A DNA stretch of 64,000 bases from Meconema thalassinum (lineage: Eukaryota > Arthropoda > Insecta > Orthoptera > Tettigoniidae), in NCBI GenBank assembly GCA_946902985.2, contig CAMPQE020000052.1, forward strand, positions 868,001 through 932,000. The letters are read 5' to 3'. Position numbers and translations under genes: made by a program. The notes below the pieces were generated by a model. That model was not told the origin of the DNA. It did no database searches and saw only the letters and a list, made by a program, of their open reading frames with translations. Shown piece after piece: positions 22,466-32,861 of the stretch (position 1 is the stretch's first letter; each line of letters opens with the position of its first letter).

Positions 22466-22540
22466 CACCTGTGGCTTAGCCGTAGCAACCTAGACTCATA
22501 GTCTAGAGGTTCGTGGATCAAATCCCAGCATGTTCATACT
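22466..22540 (+). repeat. tRNA-Met-like SINE head or tRNA pseudogene
   Basis: TGGCTTAGCCGT fits a Pol III A box and GGATCAAATCC a B box. Between them CTAGA and TCTAG pair to a 5-bp anticodon stem enclosing the seven-base loop CTCATAG, which would place CAT at the anticodon. The 3' side does not pair with the 5' GGGCACC to make an acceptor stem, so this is not a functional tRNA gene but a tRNA-derived SINE head or a pseudogene. Confidence 0.55.
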
Positions 22541-24690
22541 TTTCTACTTCGGTATTTTAGTATTTATTGATGTATAACTACTCACTCGTTATGTAATGTT
22601 AAGAATTTATATAATGTGTATTTGCAATCGAAAATATTTTGTATATATTGAGCCCGTTAACGCATGTTGACGCATGTTTGCACAGCTAACAAATACCAAG
22701 ATCCATGCTGAAAAGTAACTGAACATACCCTGCGAGCGGCGGGAAGAAGGTGAAGCAATATCGCTTATAATTACATTTATATGCATTTTAGACATTCCAT
22801 AAATCCACAATTATTTAATCAACGTAATTCTGCTTATTTAAAATACGGTATACAACGCTTATGAGCGAAACCGTCAATTTACGAGGCTAACTCATGTGCA
22901 GAGTGAACGCCATGTTTTGTGAAGACAGTACTTACTCGTTGTCTGATGAAGCAACATCTATGTGAATGTGAAGCACAAATAAGGACACGTTCCGTGAAGG
23001 GAATCCATGTGCTATGGATAAATCCGAGTATATTTGTCAAATGGACAGCCATCAGGGCATAAACTGATAATCGAATAATTGTGTGCAATTAATAACATTT
23101 AATCTGAGAAATATTTTGATTCACGAAGTGAAAATTATGGAAGCGTGCAACGCAAACTCTAAGACCACATGGCCGCATCCAAGCGTTATGTAAACTGTGA
23201 ATTGATAAACTGTGTAATTCCACAGGAATATTTGTATGTTTTACCGGATGGGCAGTGGTTATGAATTTTGATTTTGTGTAAATAATTCGTGAAGGTAACG
23301 AGTGAGCGTTGCACAAGTGATAACTTAACGCCAGTGGCGGAGTGAAAACGGGCAATTTATTACCGCACTTTAGCATCAGTGAGTGCAAGTTTTCTTTATA
23401 CATGTGCAATATTATCACCAACGGCAACATTATAATCCTACTGAAATATCAAATCATGGTATATAACCCCTACCAAGAAATGCAGATGGATAGTTAAATC
23501 ATGCCTGGGGAATTGACAGCGGAAGGTGACCGGAAACAATGAGAAAATGGTTTAAAACCGTAGAGGAGACCACTTACAACATCTCATGGCGGGTCTCGAA
23601 CCGACTGTCGCTGCATCTGTAAGTCAGATCTTGTATCAGTAGCGTTAATTGTAATGAGTTGGAAACAGTAGATTTAATTTTAGTTTGGTTTCATTTTTCG
23701 GTGCACAATGCAGGTAGCTATTATAAGAAGACGTGTGGAAAGTTACAATTTTGTTAAAAATTTATAAACGCCAGGAAGGCTGTATTTTCAATGTCCATTT
23801 CTTATCGATCCAAACAGTTATTAACAACTTTTATTTTGTCAAGCTGATGAAAAAGAAACTAGTTTTGGCAGGTGTTAGAACAAGGCCAAGGTTACATGTG
23901 TAAGCCAAACCACTACACAGCACACTCGATTTTAGGTAGTGCATTATTATTTATTTAGAAGGCTGTGACATTCTTAGCATTATTATAAGCGGAATGCAGA
24001 GTTCCGTTATTCAGATTTGTTGGCCAGATCAATACTTGAAATCAGGTTTATTTCTTTACGAGAAGCCAGACAAGCAATGAATGCAACAGTATTTTGTAAC
24101 TAGAGAGCATAGGTTCGACCTCATTCAGGGAAGAGGCAGTTTAATAAATGCACAATCTCACATTTTAGTTTGTATCAGAAGCCTTCATGTTAATTCATAG
24201 CGTTGTTTGAATGTGTTTTACCCACTCATAATCTTTATGACCAGTATTTACAACGTGTATAATTTAGGAATCCACACTTATTGTAATTAACATTATTAGA
24301 GTATTATTGACATGAGTCGTGATGGTGGATCAATACCTCCGACATGTTATTGTGGTCATACCGGTGGTAATGAACTACTGCAGTCGTACCTAACCGAAGG
24401 GCGCCAGGATTGATGAATCCGTAATTGTAAGAGTGAGACACAGGGTGTCTAATAATAAAATGAAGTATTGGTGGAGACACACGGTGTCTATTCAATTATT
24501 AAGTTATTATGCATTAGTTGGATACACACGTTACCTAAGTACACTGAACGCTTTTTAAAGGTCCATCAACTGAACAACTATACTGTGAGCAATAAATAAT
24601 TTGTGTGAAGCTTTAATAATCAAAGATAGGATTTTGTAAAACTAAACAAATCTCATAATTCCCCCTGAGCCTAAATAAAGATAATAAAAG
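22541..24690. other. No recognisable gene
   Basis: AT-rich. Near 23590 GGGTCTCGAACC looks like an inverted B box, a possible SINE remnant on the minus strand. Two copies of AGACAC-3 bases-GTGTCT palindromes occur at 24436-24450 and 24475-24489. Short frames are not convincing. Confidence 0.5.
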
Positions 24691-24878
24691 GAGGAGGGTG
24701 AAACATGGTCAACGGTCTCAAAGGCGGATGAAGAATTTCAGTTCCCAACGGCAGAGAGAGAGAGCGGAAGAACTTAGTGGAGTAAACCACAAAAAAAAAC
24801 AATCATTTCGGACTAACAATCCGATCTTATTTCGGAATTTTATTTCCTACACCTACGCAACACAATTTCATATGCAGA

Positions 24879-25880
24879 ATGGAAATGTCGCTAAATGAGA
24901 ACACTACCGCAGGTGGTAACTTGAATGAGAAATCCACCATTGCAGTAGGCCATGCATCGGGACCTAGGATTCTGGGGAGTCCCACCACCTGCATACAAGA
25001 TGAGTCGGAGTGTCTTGAAACACCCTCCAAATTGAAATTCAAGAGGAAATACTTCATCGGGACCATTAACGTCAACTCACTCCTGCTAGTCGGAAAACAG
25101 AAAGAATTGGAAAAGCTCCTGGACGACCAACAAATCCAGATTTTGGCTGTACAAGAGACCAGATTCCTAGATGACCACATCATGGATATAAAGCACTACA
25201 GAGTATTCAAAGGAAAGCCAGCAATAAAGATAATGGCTAACACCCCTCTCCTTGGGACTGCCTTCTACATAAACAAAACCATAGTGGATGGTGTCACAGA
25301 CATTTCATCTAAATCTGAGATATTATCCCTATTGACAATCAAGTGCAAAAACAGGAATTATACTCTCATAAATTTCCATGCTCCTATCAACGAAGACAAC
25401 AAGAAGAACCCACAGAAAGTCGATGACTTCTGGGACCTCTTAGAAACAGAAATCGCTCGGATACCTTCGAACCATATAAAAATCCTTCTGGGAGACTTCA
25501 ACGCACAAATAGGGACAGAAAAAAAATACAGAGATATAGTAGGAGACTATCCAGCACACAGGAGGACAAACAAGAATGGCGAACGGCTCCTTGGACTCTG
25601 CAAAATCTTCCAGTTGAATCTCATGTCGACTCATTTTCGGAAACTTCCAAGAAAAGCAAAGACATGGGTATCTCCAAATCCCAACCTAGGAGAATTCCAA
25701 TTAGACCATGTAGCAATATCAAGGACAAATACTAGGGAGGTGATGAATGTTAAAGTGATTAGAAATTGTAAAATTGACTCTGATCACTATCTCTCCATAG
25801 CTAAAATACGTTTTCTTCCACCAAAACAAAAGAAGGATTATCACCATTACTATTCAACTGTGTCCTCGAGAGGATTGTGA
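24879..25880 (+). pseudogene. LINE apurinic/apyrimidinic-type endonuclease
   Basis: About 325 codons of this frame form an exonuclease-endonuclease-phosphatase domain: TINVNSL (start strand), AVQETRF with the catalytic Glu, LLGDFNAQIG with Asp and Asn, TWVSPN, FQLDHV and IDSDHYLS with the final Asp-His pair. The enzyme nicks the chromosomal target so RT can prime from it. NTPLLGTAFYI and FQLDHV resemble RTE/BovB-type proteins. An alanine-and-serine-poor N-terminal tail of about 60 residues precedes it. The frame ends shortly after the internal deletion joint (about 25857), so the protein lost its RT. The first Met is at 24879, and the true upstream start is uncertain. Confidence 0.85.
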
Positions 25881-26827
25881 GAATTTGGAATTCCGAACTT
25901 GAAAATCAATAGATAGCCCCGATCTGCGTAGGACGAAAAACGGGAGGAATCAAAGTCAATTGCTTGGCTTTCGCTGATGATTTTGCGATACTTTTAGAGA
26001 ACCTAGAAGAAGCGGCTGTTCAGATCAACCTCTTAGAAAAGATCGCTAGCAAGACAGGACTTAGGATCTCGAAAGAGAAGACCAAGTTCATGATGAATGA
26101 CAAATATGGACCACAATTCCTTGAAACAGAGATTGGACGGATTCAGAGGGTGAAAAAGTTCAAATACCTCGGTGAAACCATACAAGAGAACGGCCTAGAG
26201 AAAGCTGCTGTAGAAGATCGTATCTCAAAAATGGAAAGAGCTTATGGGCTAACTAAAAACATCTACAACAAGAAATGCATCTCATGGAATGCCAAACTAA
26301 AACATTACAACACGGTAGTAAAAACAGAATGCCTGTATGTCAGCGAATGCCTCTCGATGAATTATAAGTTGGAGAAGCTAGAGATCCTAGAAAGAAGAAT
26401 ACTACGGAAAATCATGGGCCCAGTCCAGACTGAAACCGGCTGGAAACTTCGGACCAACAATGAAGTCTATAAAAATGTGGAGAGAATCTCAGAGACCATG
26501 AAGAAGAGGAGGTTATCGTTTCTCGGACACTTGTACAGAATGGCCAAAACTAGACTAACCAAACAGTTATTCGACTACCTGTGGAACAAGAAGACAACAA
26601 CGACATGGATTAAGGAAGTTCGAAAAGATCTCGAAAATTCCAACATCCAGGAAGTTCAGATGTCAAACAGGGAAACATTTCGGTACATAATTCAAAATTT
26701 GGAAGGGTTTCACGTCACAAGAACCACAAAGAAGGGAAGAGCCTGGAAGGATGAGCAGAAGAAACAGCATAGCGCCCATATGAAGGAGTACTGGAGGAAG
26801 AGGAAACTTCAGGCAAAGAAAAAATGA
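25858..26827 (+). pseudogene. LINE reverse transcriptase, C-terminal half
   Basis: Right after the deletion joint, in a different frame, comes RIVRIWNSELENQ, then a stop, then KTGGIKVNCLAFADDFAILL with the catalytic FADD box (about 25967-25985). The thumb and C-terminal region follow without interruption: KKFKYLGETI, LERRILRKIMGP, RRLSFLGHLYRM and WRKRKLQAKKK to the stop at 26825-26827. The same order of motifs occurs in the minus-strand LINE at 32862-34692. Motifs A and B of RT are missing, so it cannot be active. Confidence 0.87.
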
Positions 26828-26875
26828 AATTGTAGCGTGATCCGAAGTGGTCAATTCGCAAATAAATAAATAAAA

Positions 26876-27272
26876 ATCTGGACCAAATGTCGACACTTAG
26901 TTATTGTTATTTTAGATACATTTTGATACATTTTCTCATGAATAGTTGACAACCAATTGGTGATGTGATAACTGTAGCACACACATCAGATTGGTAGCAA
27001 TATGAGTCGAAGTAATTGTTTAATTACCATCGCATTTGCAGGCTTTACTATTTTTTCTACTTTACTAACACTCTGAAACTATGACCGTTTGTTACAAACA
27101 GTAACAAATCGAGTACGCAGGCAGTGCCAATTGCACAACCATAGGAGTGCCGAATTATTGTATACATTTGTGTTGTATTAGCATTGCTCTTTTTTTATTC
27201 TGCAACATTGTGCACATAGCTTGATTTTCTTTGTAATAAACGCGTCTCGTTTATTAATTAATGATATTTAGG
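26876..27272. other. No recognisable gene
   Basis: AT-rich spacer between the LINE tail and the TIR transposon; nothing recognised. Confidence 0.55.
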
Positions 27273-27276
27273 ACTA

Positions 27277-27304
27277 CGTGAGGTGAGAACCAGAGGGTTC
27301 TATC
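27277..27304 (+). repeat. Left terminal inverted repeat
   Basis: Pairs with 29263-29290 (27 of 28 matches). The motif GAGAACCAG-A-GGTTCT inside it is itself nearly palindromic. Related motifs recur just inside the element: TTGGTTCTATCTGCA near 27427 and GAGAACCAGATAGTTCTATCTGCAG (in two parts) near 27454, likely transposase-binding repeats. Confidence 0.88.
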
Positions 27305-27790
27305 TACACCTTTTGAGCATTTTGATTTTTTCGTTGTAAATGGTACTGGGAGACATGTACTATCGTTATCCATGACGGCAACATCCATATCATTCACCAT
27401 TTCCAGACAATAAGCAGGTAAATTTGGTTCTATCTGCAACAGTTTGCTAGGCTGAGAACCAGATAGTTCTATCTGCAGAATGTTAGTAGACAGTACACAC
27501 TGGATCAGCTGTTTGGAGTTGCTCACTTCTGTTTGGCTATAACTCTTAAGAAGTCCAGGAAGAGATGGCATAACCCTCAACAATATAAAAAAAAATATTG
27601 AAAAGTGACTGCGACAAAGTGGTGGCTGTGAAGGTAGCAAAACATACAGACTGTATGTGCAAATTTAAGTGTTATCATAAGATTTTTAGAGATGACCGGA
27701 ATTCCATAATGATTTCATTTTATTCATTTCAAGATATGAGAAAAACATCATATTTTACAAAACTCCGAGTGTAAATCTTCTCCGAGAACC

Positions 27791-28225
27791 ATGAAAGTTG
27801 ACCGTAAGAAACGTAAGTCGTTCTCTTACTTTTTACAAGTGAATGGCACGCAGGTAAGAGTGTGCAAGAGACCTTGTTGGTCAGTCAAAAAGTAATATAC
27901 AATGTGCATTCTAACAAAGGTAAAACATCCTGGACTCCAAAATCCAATGAGAGAGGAAAGAAAACAAGAGAGGATTTCCAAAAATTGTAAAGATTTTGTT
28001 AAAAAGCACGATGAATCATGTCCAAGGGCAGAGTCGCATTACTGCAGGGCTGTGACACACAAGGAATACTTAAGTCCTGATTTAAATGTAACTAGAATGT
28101 ACAAGATGTATAAAGAAGTTTGCATACAGAATTGCTATAAAGCGGTAACACTGTCAAAGTACTTGTCAATATTTAACACTGAATATAATCTGGACTTTTT
28201 AGCATCAAAATCCGAGTTAGTTTAG
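27791..28225 (+). pseudogene. Transposase N-terminal part
   Basis: A first piece (MKVDRKKRKSFSYFLQVNG, then RVCKRPCW) is followed after an in-frame stop at 27892-27894 by a 100-codon segment with CPRAESHYCRA, KEYLSPDLNVTRMYKMYKE and YLSIFNTEYNLDF. I recall this arrangement (a NG-x-VCK segment, then ESHYCR, then a helix and FN-x-EFNL) from uncharacterised insect transposase-like proteins. No DDE residues are visible: the catalytic middle is missing. The frame runs out where the first SINE-like insertion begins (about 28214). Confidence 0.6.
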
Positions 28226-28275
28226 TTAGTTATTGTTGTTTAAGGAGCGGAACTACGAGGTCATCTGCCCCTACC
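28214..28275 (+). repeat. Interspersed repeat fragment
   Basis: GTTAGTTATTGTTG then AAGGAGCGGAACTACGAGGTCATC resembles 5321-5375 and more loosely the GGGGCCTAACATC family. It terminates the transposase frame. Confidence 0.6.
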
Positions 28276-28315
28276 AAAATCCGATCGGTGTGACCTTCGT
28301 GAGGAATTTGGTTGG

Positions 28316-28450
28316 TTGGTTCCTCAGTTAGGGGCTGCGACAACGCGGTCATGTAGCCCCGTGTACTTTGGGTGTGTGTAGAATCTGTCTGATAACCGGT
28401 GTTTTTTGTGATGACTGTATTAGTGTGTGCTTCTGTTTCTTAATTCAAGT
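28316..28450 (-). repeat. SINE 3' fragment
   Basis: AGCCCCGTGTACTTTGGGTG, then TCTGATAACC and TTAGTGTGTGC match the other copies of the family seen at 7636, 30949, 31105 and 40540. The head is absent here. Confidence 0.72.
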
Positions 28451-28589
28451 AAGGACCGCATAATTTGAATTTCTGAAGTAGTTCCTACTTTTGCCGCCAA
28501 ACGCCACCGTCGACAAATACTAGTTCAGAACTTGGCTACTAGACGCCACCGCAGTCTGCTCCTGGCGACGAACGCAGGAACCTGAGCGT

Positions 28590-28815
28590 TGTTTACATTT
28601 TTGACCTTATTTAGCTTCAGACAGGTGTAATTAGTGGAAGGTTCTTTAACATGCCATAAATCTATGACATGGGACCGCCGGCTTTACTTCCCCTCCGAAG
28701 GAAGGCATACTGAGGGATTTTAACGCTCTTGAAAAATCCGACGGCTTCGGCCGGGTTTGAACCCGCTATCTTGGGCATAGAAGCTCAGCATGCTACCGAC
28801 TACACCACCGAAGTC
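28590..28815 (-). repeat. tRNA-derived SINE with A and B boxes
   Basis: On the minus strand, GGCGACTTCGGTGGTGTAGTCGGTAGC contains an A box (TGGTGTAGTCGG) and GCGGGTTCAAACCCGG contains a B box, about 45 bases apart as in a tRNA promoter. The body that follows (CCCTCAGTATGCCTTCC, GGAGGGGAAGTAAAGCCGG) is typical of arthropod tRNA SINEs. It was inserted into the transposon. Confidence 0.78.
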
Positions 28816-28829
28816 GCCTACTCAGGAGT

Positions 28830-29014
28830 GGAATAAAGTCAGGATACCGAAGAGTAGAACCAACAGGACTGGTTAAAGTACCAAACCGACTTCCAGAAGC
28901 AAGAGTTTCTATATCATGGAGGAAAATTTCAAAGGAGAAGACTAGAGATATCCATTCCATGATGAAATGGATGCCCTCTGACGATGTAGAGCTCTACAAA
29001 GCAATTTTGAAATG
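28830..29014 (+). pseudogene. Transposase C-terminal part
   Basis: After the SINE, a plus-strand frame carries VPNRLPEARVSISWRKISK and MMKWMPSDDVELYKAILK before a stop. A basic linker followed by a short helix with a P-x-D/E-x2 phrase is the usual end of the insect transposase family that I matched to the N-terminal piece. The assignment rests on position between the same TIRs and on this resemblance, so it is tentative. Confidence 0.45.
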
Positions 29015-29262
29015 AAGAACCTTATGACTCCAACATCTTATGCAAATTTTAGAGCCAAAAAGTTGTATCTGCATGCAAACTTTGGAATATGTCATTAAAA
29101 TACCTATGTTATCTATGTAATTGTAATATTTGGTGTTAATTAATTCAAGTAGAAACTTGTATTATCATTTTGAAATACTTTGCAAAGACCTGGCTTCAAT
29201 ACTACATACTTTATGCAATTCCAAACTTCAAACACCTCTCCTGAAAAATTAACTTAAGGTCA

Positions 29263-29290
29263 GATAGAACCCTCCGGTTCTCACCTCACG
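29263..29290 (-). repeat. Right terminal inverted repeat
   Basis: Reverse complement begins CGTGAGGTGAGAACCGGAGG, matching 27277-27304 with one difference; followed by ACTA. Confidence 0.88.
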
Positions 29291-29294
29291 ACTA

Positions 29295-29690
29295 GCTAAA
29301 CACATAAATCTAAAGATAAATGTTAGAGATGGCATCCCATCATAGCATAGGACCAATTTTCCCCTTGCTGTTAAATGTAAATGTTTCTAGTATTTATAAA
29401 CAAGTAAATGTCTTGTTTTGCTGTAGATTCTTTGATGTTTGATCCTCCCGTAGTCATTTTCGATGTAATTGCTTAGTGCTGATCCTACGTGCCATTCTCT
29501 TAGCTTGTTCGTTCTTAGTAGAATTTTTTATTAGGACCATGAGAGTAATTTAGATCTTGATTAGGACTTTTTTATATTTTCTTTCAGGGCAGAATAGAAT
29601 CGGTCTAGCCGTTTGCAACTCTCATGCTAGGCTAGGGATCTATTCTGAATAAAATTTATTCGTGATTTTAGCATAAGACTGACCTCTCTT
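29295..29690. other. No recognisable gene
   Basis: AT-rich spacer; nothing recognised. Confidence 0.5.
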
Positions 29691-29924
29691 TTCTTGTTTA
29701 GTTTTGTTATCGATGCATTCCTCTGAGCTGGTTAAAGATCGAGCCTCACCAATTCCCGATACCCCCGAGTGCAGACTTTAGTGCAACACCAGCCTAAGAA
29801 TGTGTCGTCCTCTATACTTGTGTGTTAACTGGAAGAGGGTCTCGGAAGGGTCATTTGAAACCGGTGACTCCCTGAAACCTTCGGCCAGCGGGCACAATAT
29901 ATATACTTATCCCTCAACGAGACT

Positions 29925-30430
29925 GGCCGCATTTTAACAGGTAGCCTACGACCATCTCCAGTTGACAAAATCTACCATCTTGTTGGCATAGCAACCCCGG
30001 ATATTAGACGAAGAATAGCTGCATCTCATGTTTGGAAGTGAAACATCACATCCCTTGCTGAAGTTAAGACAGAGCTTTCTTCGAACAACTGAGACAATTG
30101 CAACATCTTCCGCTCGCCGTATAGAACTATAGCGAAACAGGACAACTGGAAGTAATGGCCAAAACCCAAAGGAAGAGCCGCCTACTGGTTTTCAACTACC
30201 TTACCAGACGTGGAAGAATTTGAACAGACTGCGAACTGGAGTGACGCGGTGAAAATAAAATTTGAAGCGGAGTGGCTACATTACAGAAAATGCAACCTGC
30301 GATTTCAAGATACAGAACACCTCTTGGTCTGCCCGATATTGCCTGAAGCCTCCACGCTGGATGACCTGGTCTCAGCAAATGCTCCTGTAATCAAGACTGT
30401 GGAATTCTGGGTCTCAAAATCAATTTGATA
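29925..30430 (+). pseudogene. LINE C-terminal fragment
   Basis: The plus strand encodes GRILTGSLRPSPVDKIYHL, GIATPDIRRRIAA and, after stops near 30040 and 30150, EHLLVCPILPEASTLDDLVSAN and TVEFWVSKSI before the stop. This arrangement, a TGxLRPTPVDK-like segment and a C-terminal HLL-x-CP-x-LPE zinc-knuckle-like end, is known to me from RT proteins of insect non-LTR elements, where it follows the RT domain. Nothing of the RT itself is visible, so the copy is 5'-truncated. An AT-rich 3' end extends to about 30525. The clade is not assigned. Confidence 0.7.
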
Positions 30431-30526
30431 TATACAAAATATGTATGTATATAGTAAAATTCAATATGATTTAAATTTGTAAACAACTGTATTGTACTAT
30501 CCTGGATACGAATATATATATGTATA

Positions 30527-30553
30527 CTAGTGGGCCCGTGCGAGCTTTCGCAA
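30527..30553 (-). other. Candidate Helitron 3' terminus
   Basis: On the minus strand a hairpin (TGCGA, loop AAGC, TCGCA) is followed after about eight bases by CTAG and then a T at the insertion point, the pattern of a Helitron 3' end. It would mean an element extending rightward from 30527. The GC-rich segment at 30590-30680 (GCCGCC-rich) would lie inside. No 5' TC terminus or Rep/helicase is identified. Confidence 0.4.
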
Positions 30554-30948
30554 CGTGAATGTAGGTTTATGGGGTAGTAGAGGAGCAGTATGCCGTGCTG
30601 CCGCCAGATGGCTGCCGCCGCCGTGCTGCCCTGCGCTGCCCTGCGCTCTAGCGGCAGGCTCGCCAGGTTACGGTGCTCTCATTGTAAATGTACATTTTAA
30701 AGGTATTTATTTAATTGTGAGGCATTTAAAGAGGAAGCGAGTGTGTTTCGGGCACACATGGGGTTATGCGGAACCTGTAGGTACCCCATATGTGTAGGTT
30801 GGTGTTAACAGGACCTTATTTTCGATACAGAACCAGAATGGGACCGTAGCAGAATAATATAGGGAGGATACATGCACATATAACACCACATTTTCCAACA
30901 CTCGACTACAGCGATTAAATTTCGTTGCCCTTGATCCGCGGTAGAGTC

Positions 30949-31090
30949 GATTGTTGTTGTTGTTGATTCTTTAGGGGTTTGCGGCATCATGGTCTTGTAG
31001 CCCCGTGTACTTCAGTGTGTGTTGAATTTCTCTGGTAACCTGTGTCACTGTGATGTATGTAGGCTTGCAAGTGTGTGCACATTTATACGA
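30949..31090 (-). repeat. SINE fragment with (GTT)n edge
   Basis: GTTGTTGTTGTTG at the left is the reversed CAA tail. GTCTTGTAGCCCCGTGTACTT, then GTAACCTGTGTCACTGTGAT follow, matching the family at 7636 and 40540. Confidence 0.75.
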
Positions 31091-31104
31091 AGAAAGATTT
31101 GGGT

Positions 31105-31245
31105 AGATAGCTGTTGTTGTTGTTTCATTTGAGAGGCATGGACATCATGGTCATTTAGCCCCGTGCACTTGCGTGAGTGTTGAATTGTGTCTGATAACCT
31201 GTATTATTGTGATGGCTGTATTAGTGTGTGTATATCTAATTCAGT
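31105..31245 (-). repeat. SINE fragment with (GTT)n edge
   Basis: A second copy lies 15 bases further in the same orientation: GTTGTTGTTGTT, TAGCCCCGTGCACTTG, then TCTGATAACCTGTATTATTG. Confidence 0.77.
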
Positions 31246-32677
31246 TAATGATTCAGTCAATCAACGTATAACGTCCGTAGAGCACGTAGAGCTACTACAA
31301 CCAACATTTAATTATACTCCTTGAAAAGAACAAAGAGCTATAACTAAACCCATGCATTTAGGAGAAAGTAGGCTATAAGTTCTCTACTGAACATCTTGTG
31401 ACTTGAATTGCCGCCATATTACTAAGCTGTATGTGGGTTCAAACAGTGCACCGTTACATGCGGATGTTATCACATGTGAGCTAGTGCGAGGTTTAGTGGT
31501 GAGTTATAAATGTTCATAAATTACTTTTAGATCAATTTAATCTAAACATTGCACTCCATTCTTCTAAACCCATGGCGAGACAAATACATTGATCGTTACT
31601 AGGTTAGACGACTGTTTGGAAGAATACATTGGTTGTTGCTAGGATAAACTATTTATGCATTGTTTAAACCTTAGAGAAACACAACAAAGTGAACAAATAG
31701 AGAGGATGTGAGGGGAGTGAGCAAACACCCCAAGGTACCGTATGCGTGGGGTTGGCAACATTGTATTTATCCCATAAATCACGCCCACAATGGCCGACAT
31801 AACTGAAACTCATGTTATATGGGTGGGTTATAGACAGCGGAGGAGAAAACATCTAGGACATCATTTCCACAATTATTATTACACAAGGTATTTCGGCTAA
31901 TTTAAGTATTGTACTTGGTTCACCACTCCCAAAGTGATACCATATTTTTATGTGCTTCTTATAGTTAAACATCCCTACTAGACTTTTGTAAGCTTGGTCG
32001 AAAGTGCTCAAACAAACGGTCGTAAGAAACATTGCTACTATTTCTGCAACACTGCTGTGACGAACTTTGCAGATTTAGATTTAGAAATATATTTTCCTGT
32101 TATTATTGTTCCTGATTCATCTCAGGGCATTGCTCCAACCCTGAGATCAGAATTAATTGGTCAGTCTCGTGAAGCAGTACTGAGAGGTGCTGAGTTTGAT
32201 TCCCACCTCGGTCATCATGGAAGTGGTTTTCGTATGTGACACACCGTGAAGAGAGGGTACAACATTTTGGAACATCATGTACAATTTGGAGTGGATAACA
32301 TTGGAATTGTATCAAGGAACCTACTTCCACCAGGAAATAGAACTGCCATGTATTTTGATATCTTACAATGCAAAAAGCTCTGTAATCAATTTTCAATACA
32401 CAATATTAAAATAAGAATGGAATTAAGTAACGTACGAAAATTTACACATTTGGGTTTCCTGGGTGTGTTGGTGGCATTGACTGTTCCTGCGTGGCCTAAA
32501 TGTTCAGATTATAAGTATTGTGTGGTCTGATTTACCAGGATTGTAGTTGATTGAGAGCAAAAAGAACAGAGTTGCTGTTATCTTAGGTGAAGCATGAACT
32601 ATACAGTACAGAGTCTTGAAAATATTGTGAAACCTAGTCCTTTGTTATCACGTTAGAAGCCATTTGTCAGTATTAGA
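31246..32677. other. No gene; one B-box-containing SINE remnant
   Basis: About 32150-32235 holds GAGTTTGATTCCCACCTCGG, a B-box-like phrase with the tRNA-derived CTCGGTCATCATGGAAGTGG body of common insect SINEs. The remainder shows nothing recognisable. Confidence 0.5.
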
Positions 32678-32740
32678 TGATGATGATAATTGTTGTTTTA
32701 AGGGGCCTAACATCGAGGTTATCGGCCCCTGTCAGTGTTA
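32678..32740 (+). repeat. Short interspersed repeat, GGGGCCTAACATC family
   Basis: Almost identical to 4207-4262: GATGATAATTGTTG, TTTAAGGGGCCTAACATC and GGTTATCGGCCCC. Confidence 0.72.
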
Positions 32741-32861
32741 CCTTAGTAGGCTAAATGAAATTTAAATGCTTTTCAATTGGTCAACACGATTTTCCAATTG
32801 CCAATTACAATTTACAATTTTAAATTATTATTGATATAAGCTCACTACGGAGCGCTTATGA

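Larger units (their letters stand above)
24690..26875 (+). mobile_element. RTE-like LINE with RT core deleted
   Basis: An intact endonuclease frame is followed almost directly by the C-terminal half of RT and then by an AAATAAATAAATAAA tail (about 26861-26875), the short tandem tail common in RTE-type LINEs. The 5' limit is approximate. Comparison with the related LINE at 32.8-34.7 kb shows that the linker and RT motifs before the FADD box are missing, so the copy has a large internal deletion near 25857. Confidence 0.85.
27277..29290 (+). mobile_element. TIR DNA transposon, internally deleted
   Basis: The two ends are inverted repeats of 28 bp with one mismatch, starting CGTGAGGTGAGAACC and ending GGGTTCTATCT. 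They are flanked by the 4-bp duplication ACTA (27273-27276 and 29291-29294). Inside are the N- and C-terminal parts of a transposase on the plus strand, separated by two SINE-like insertions. The 4-bp target duplication would suit Sola-type elements, but the superfamily is not established. It cannot mobilise itself. Confidence 0.85.
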
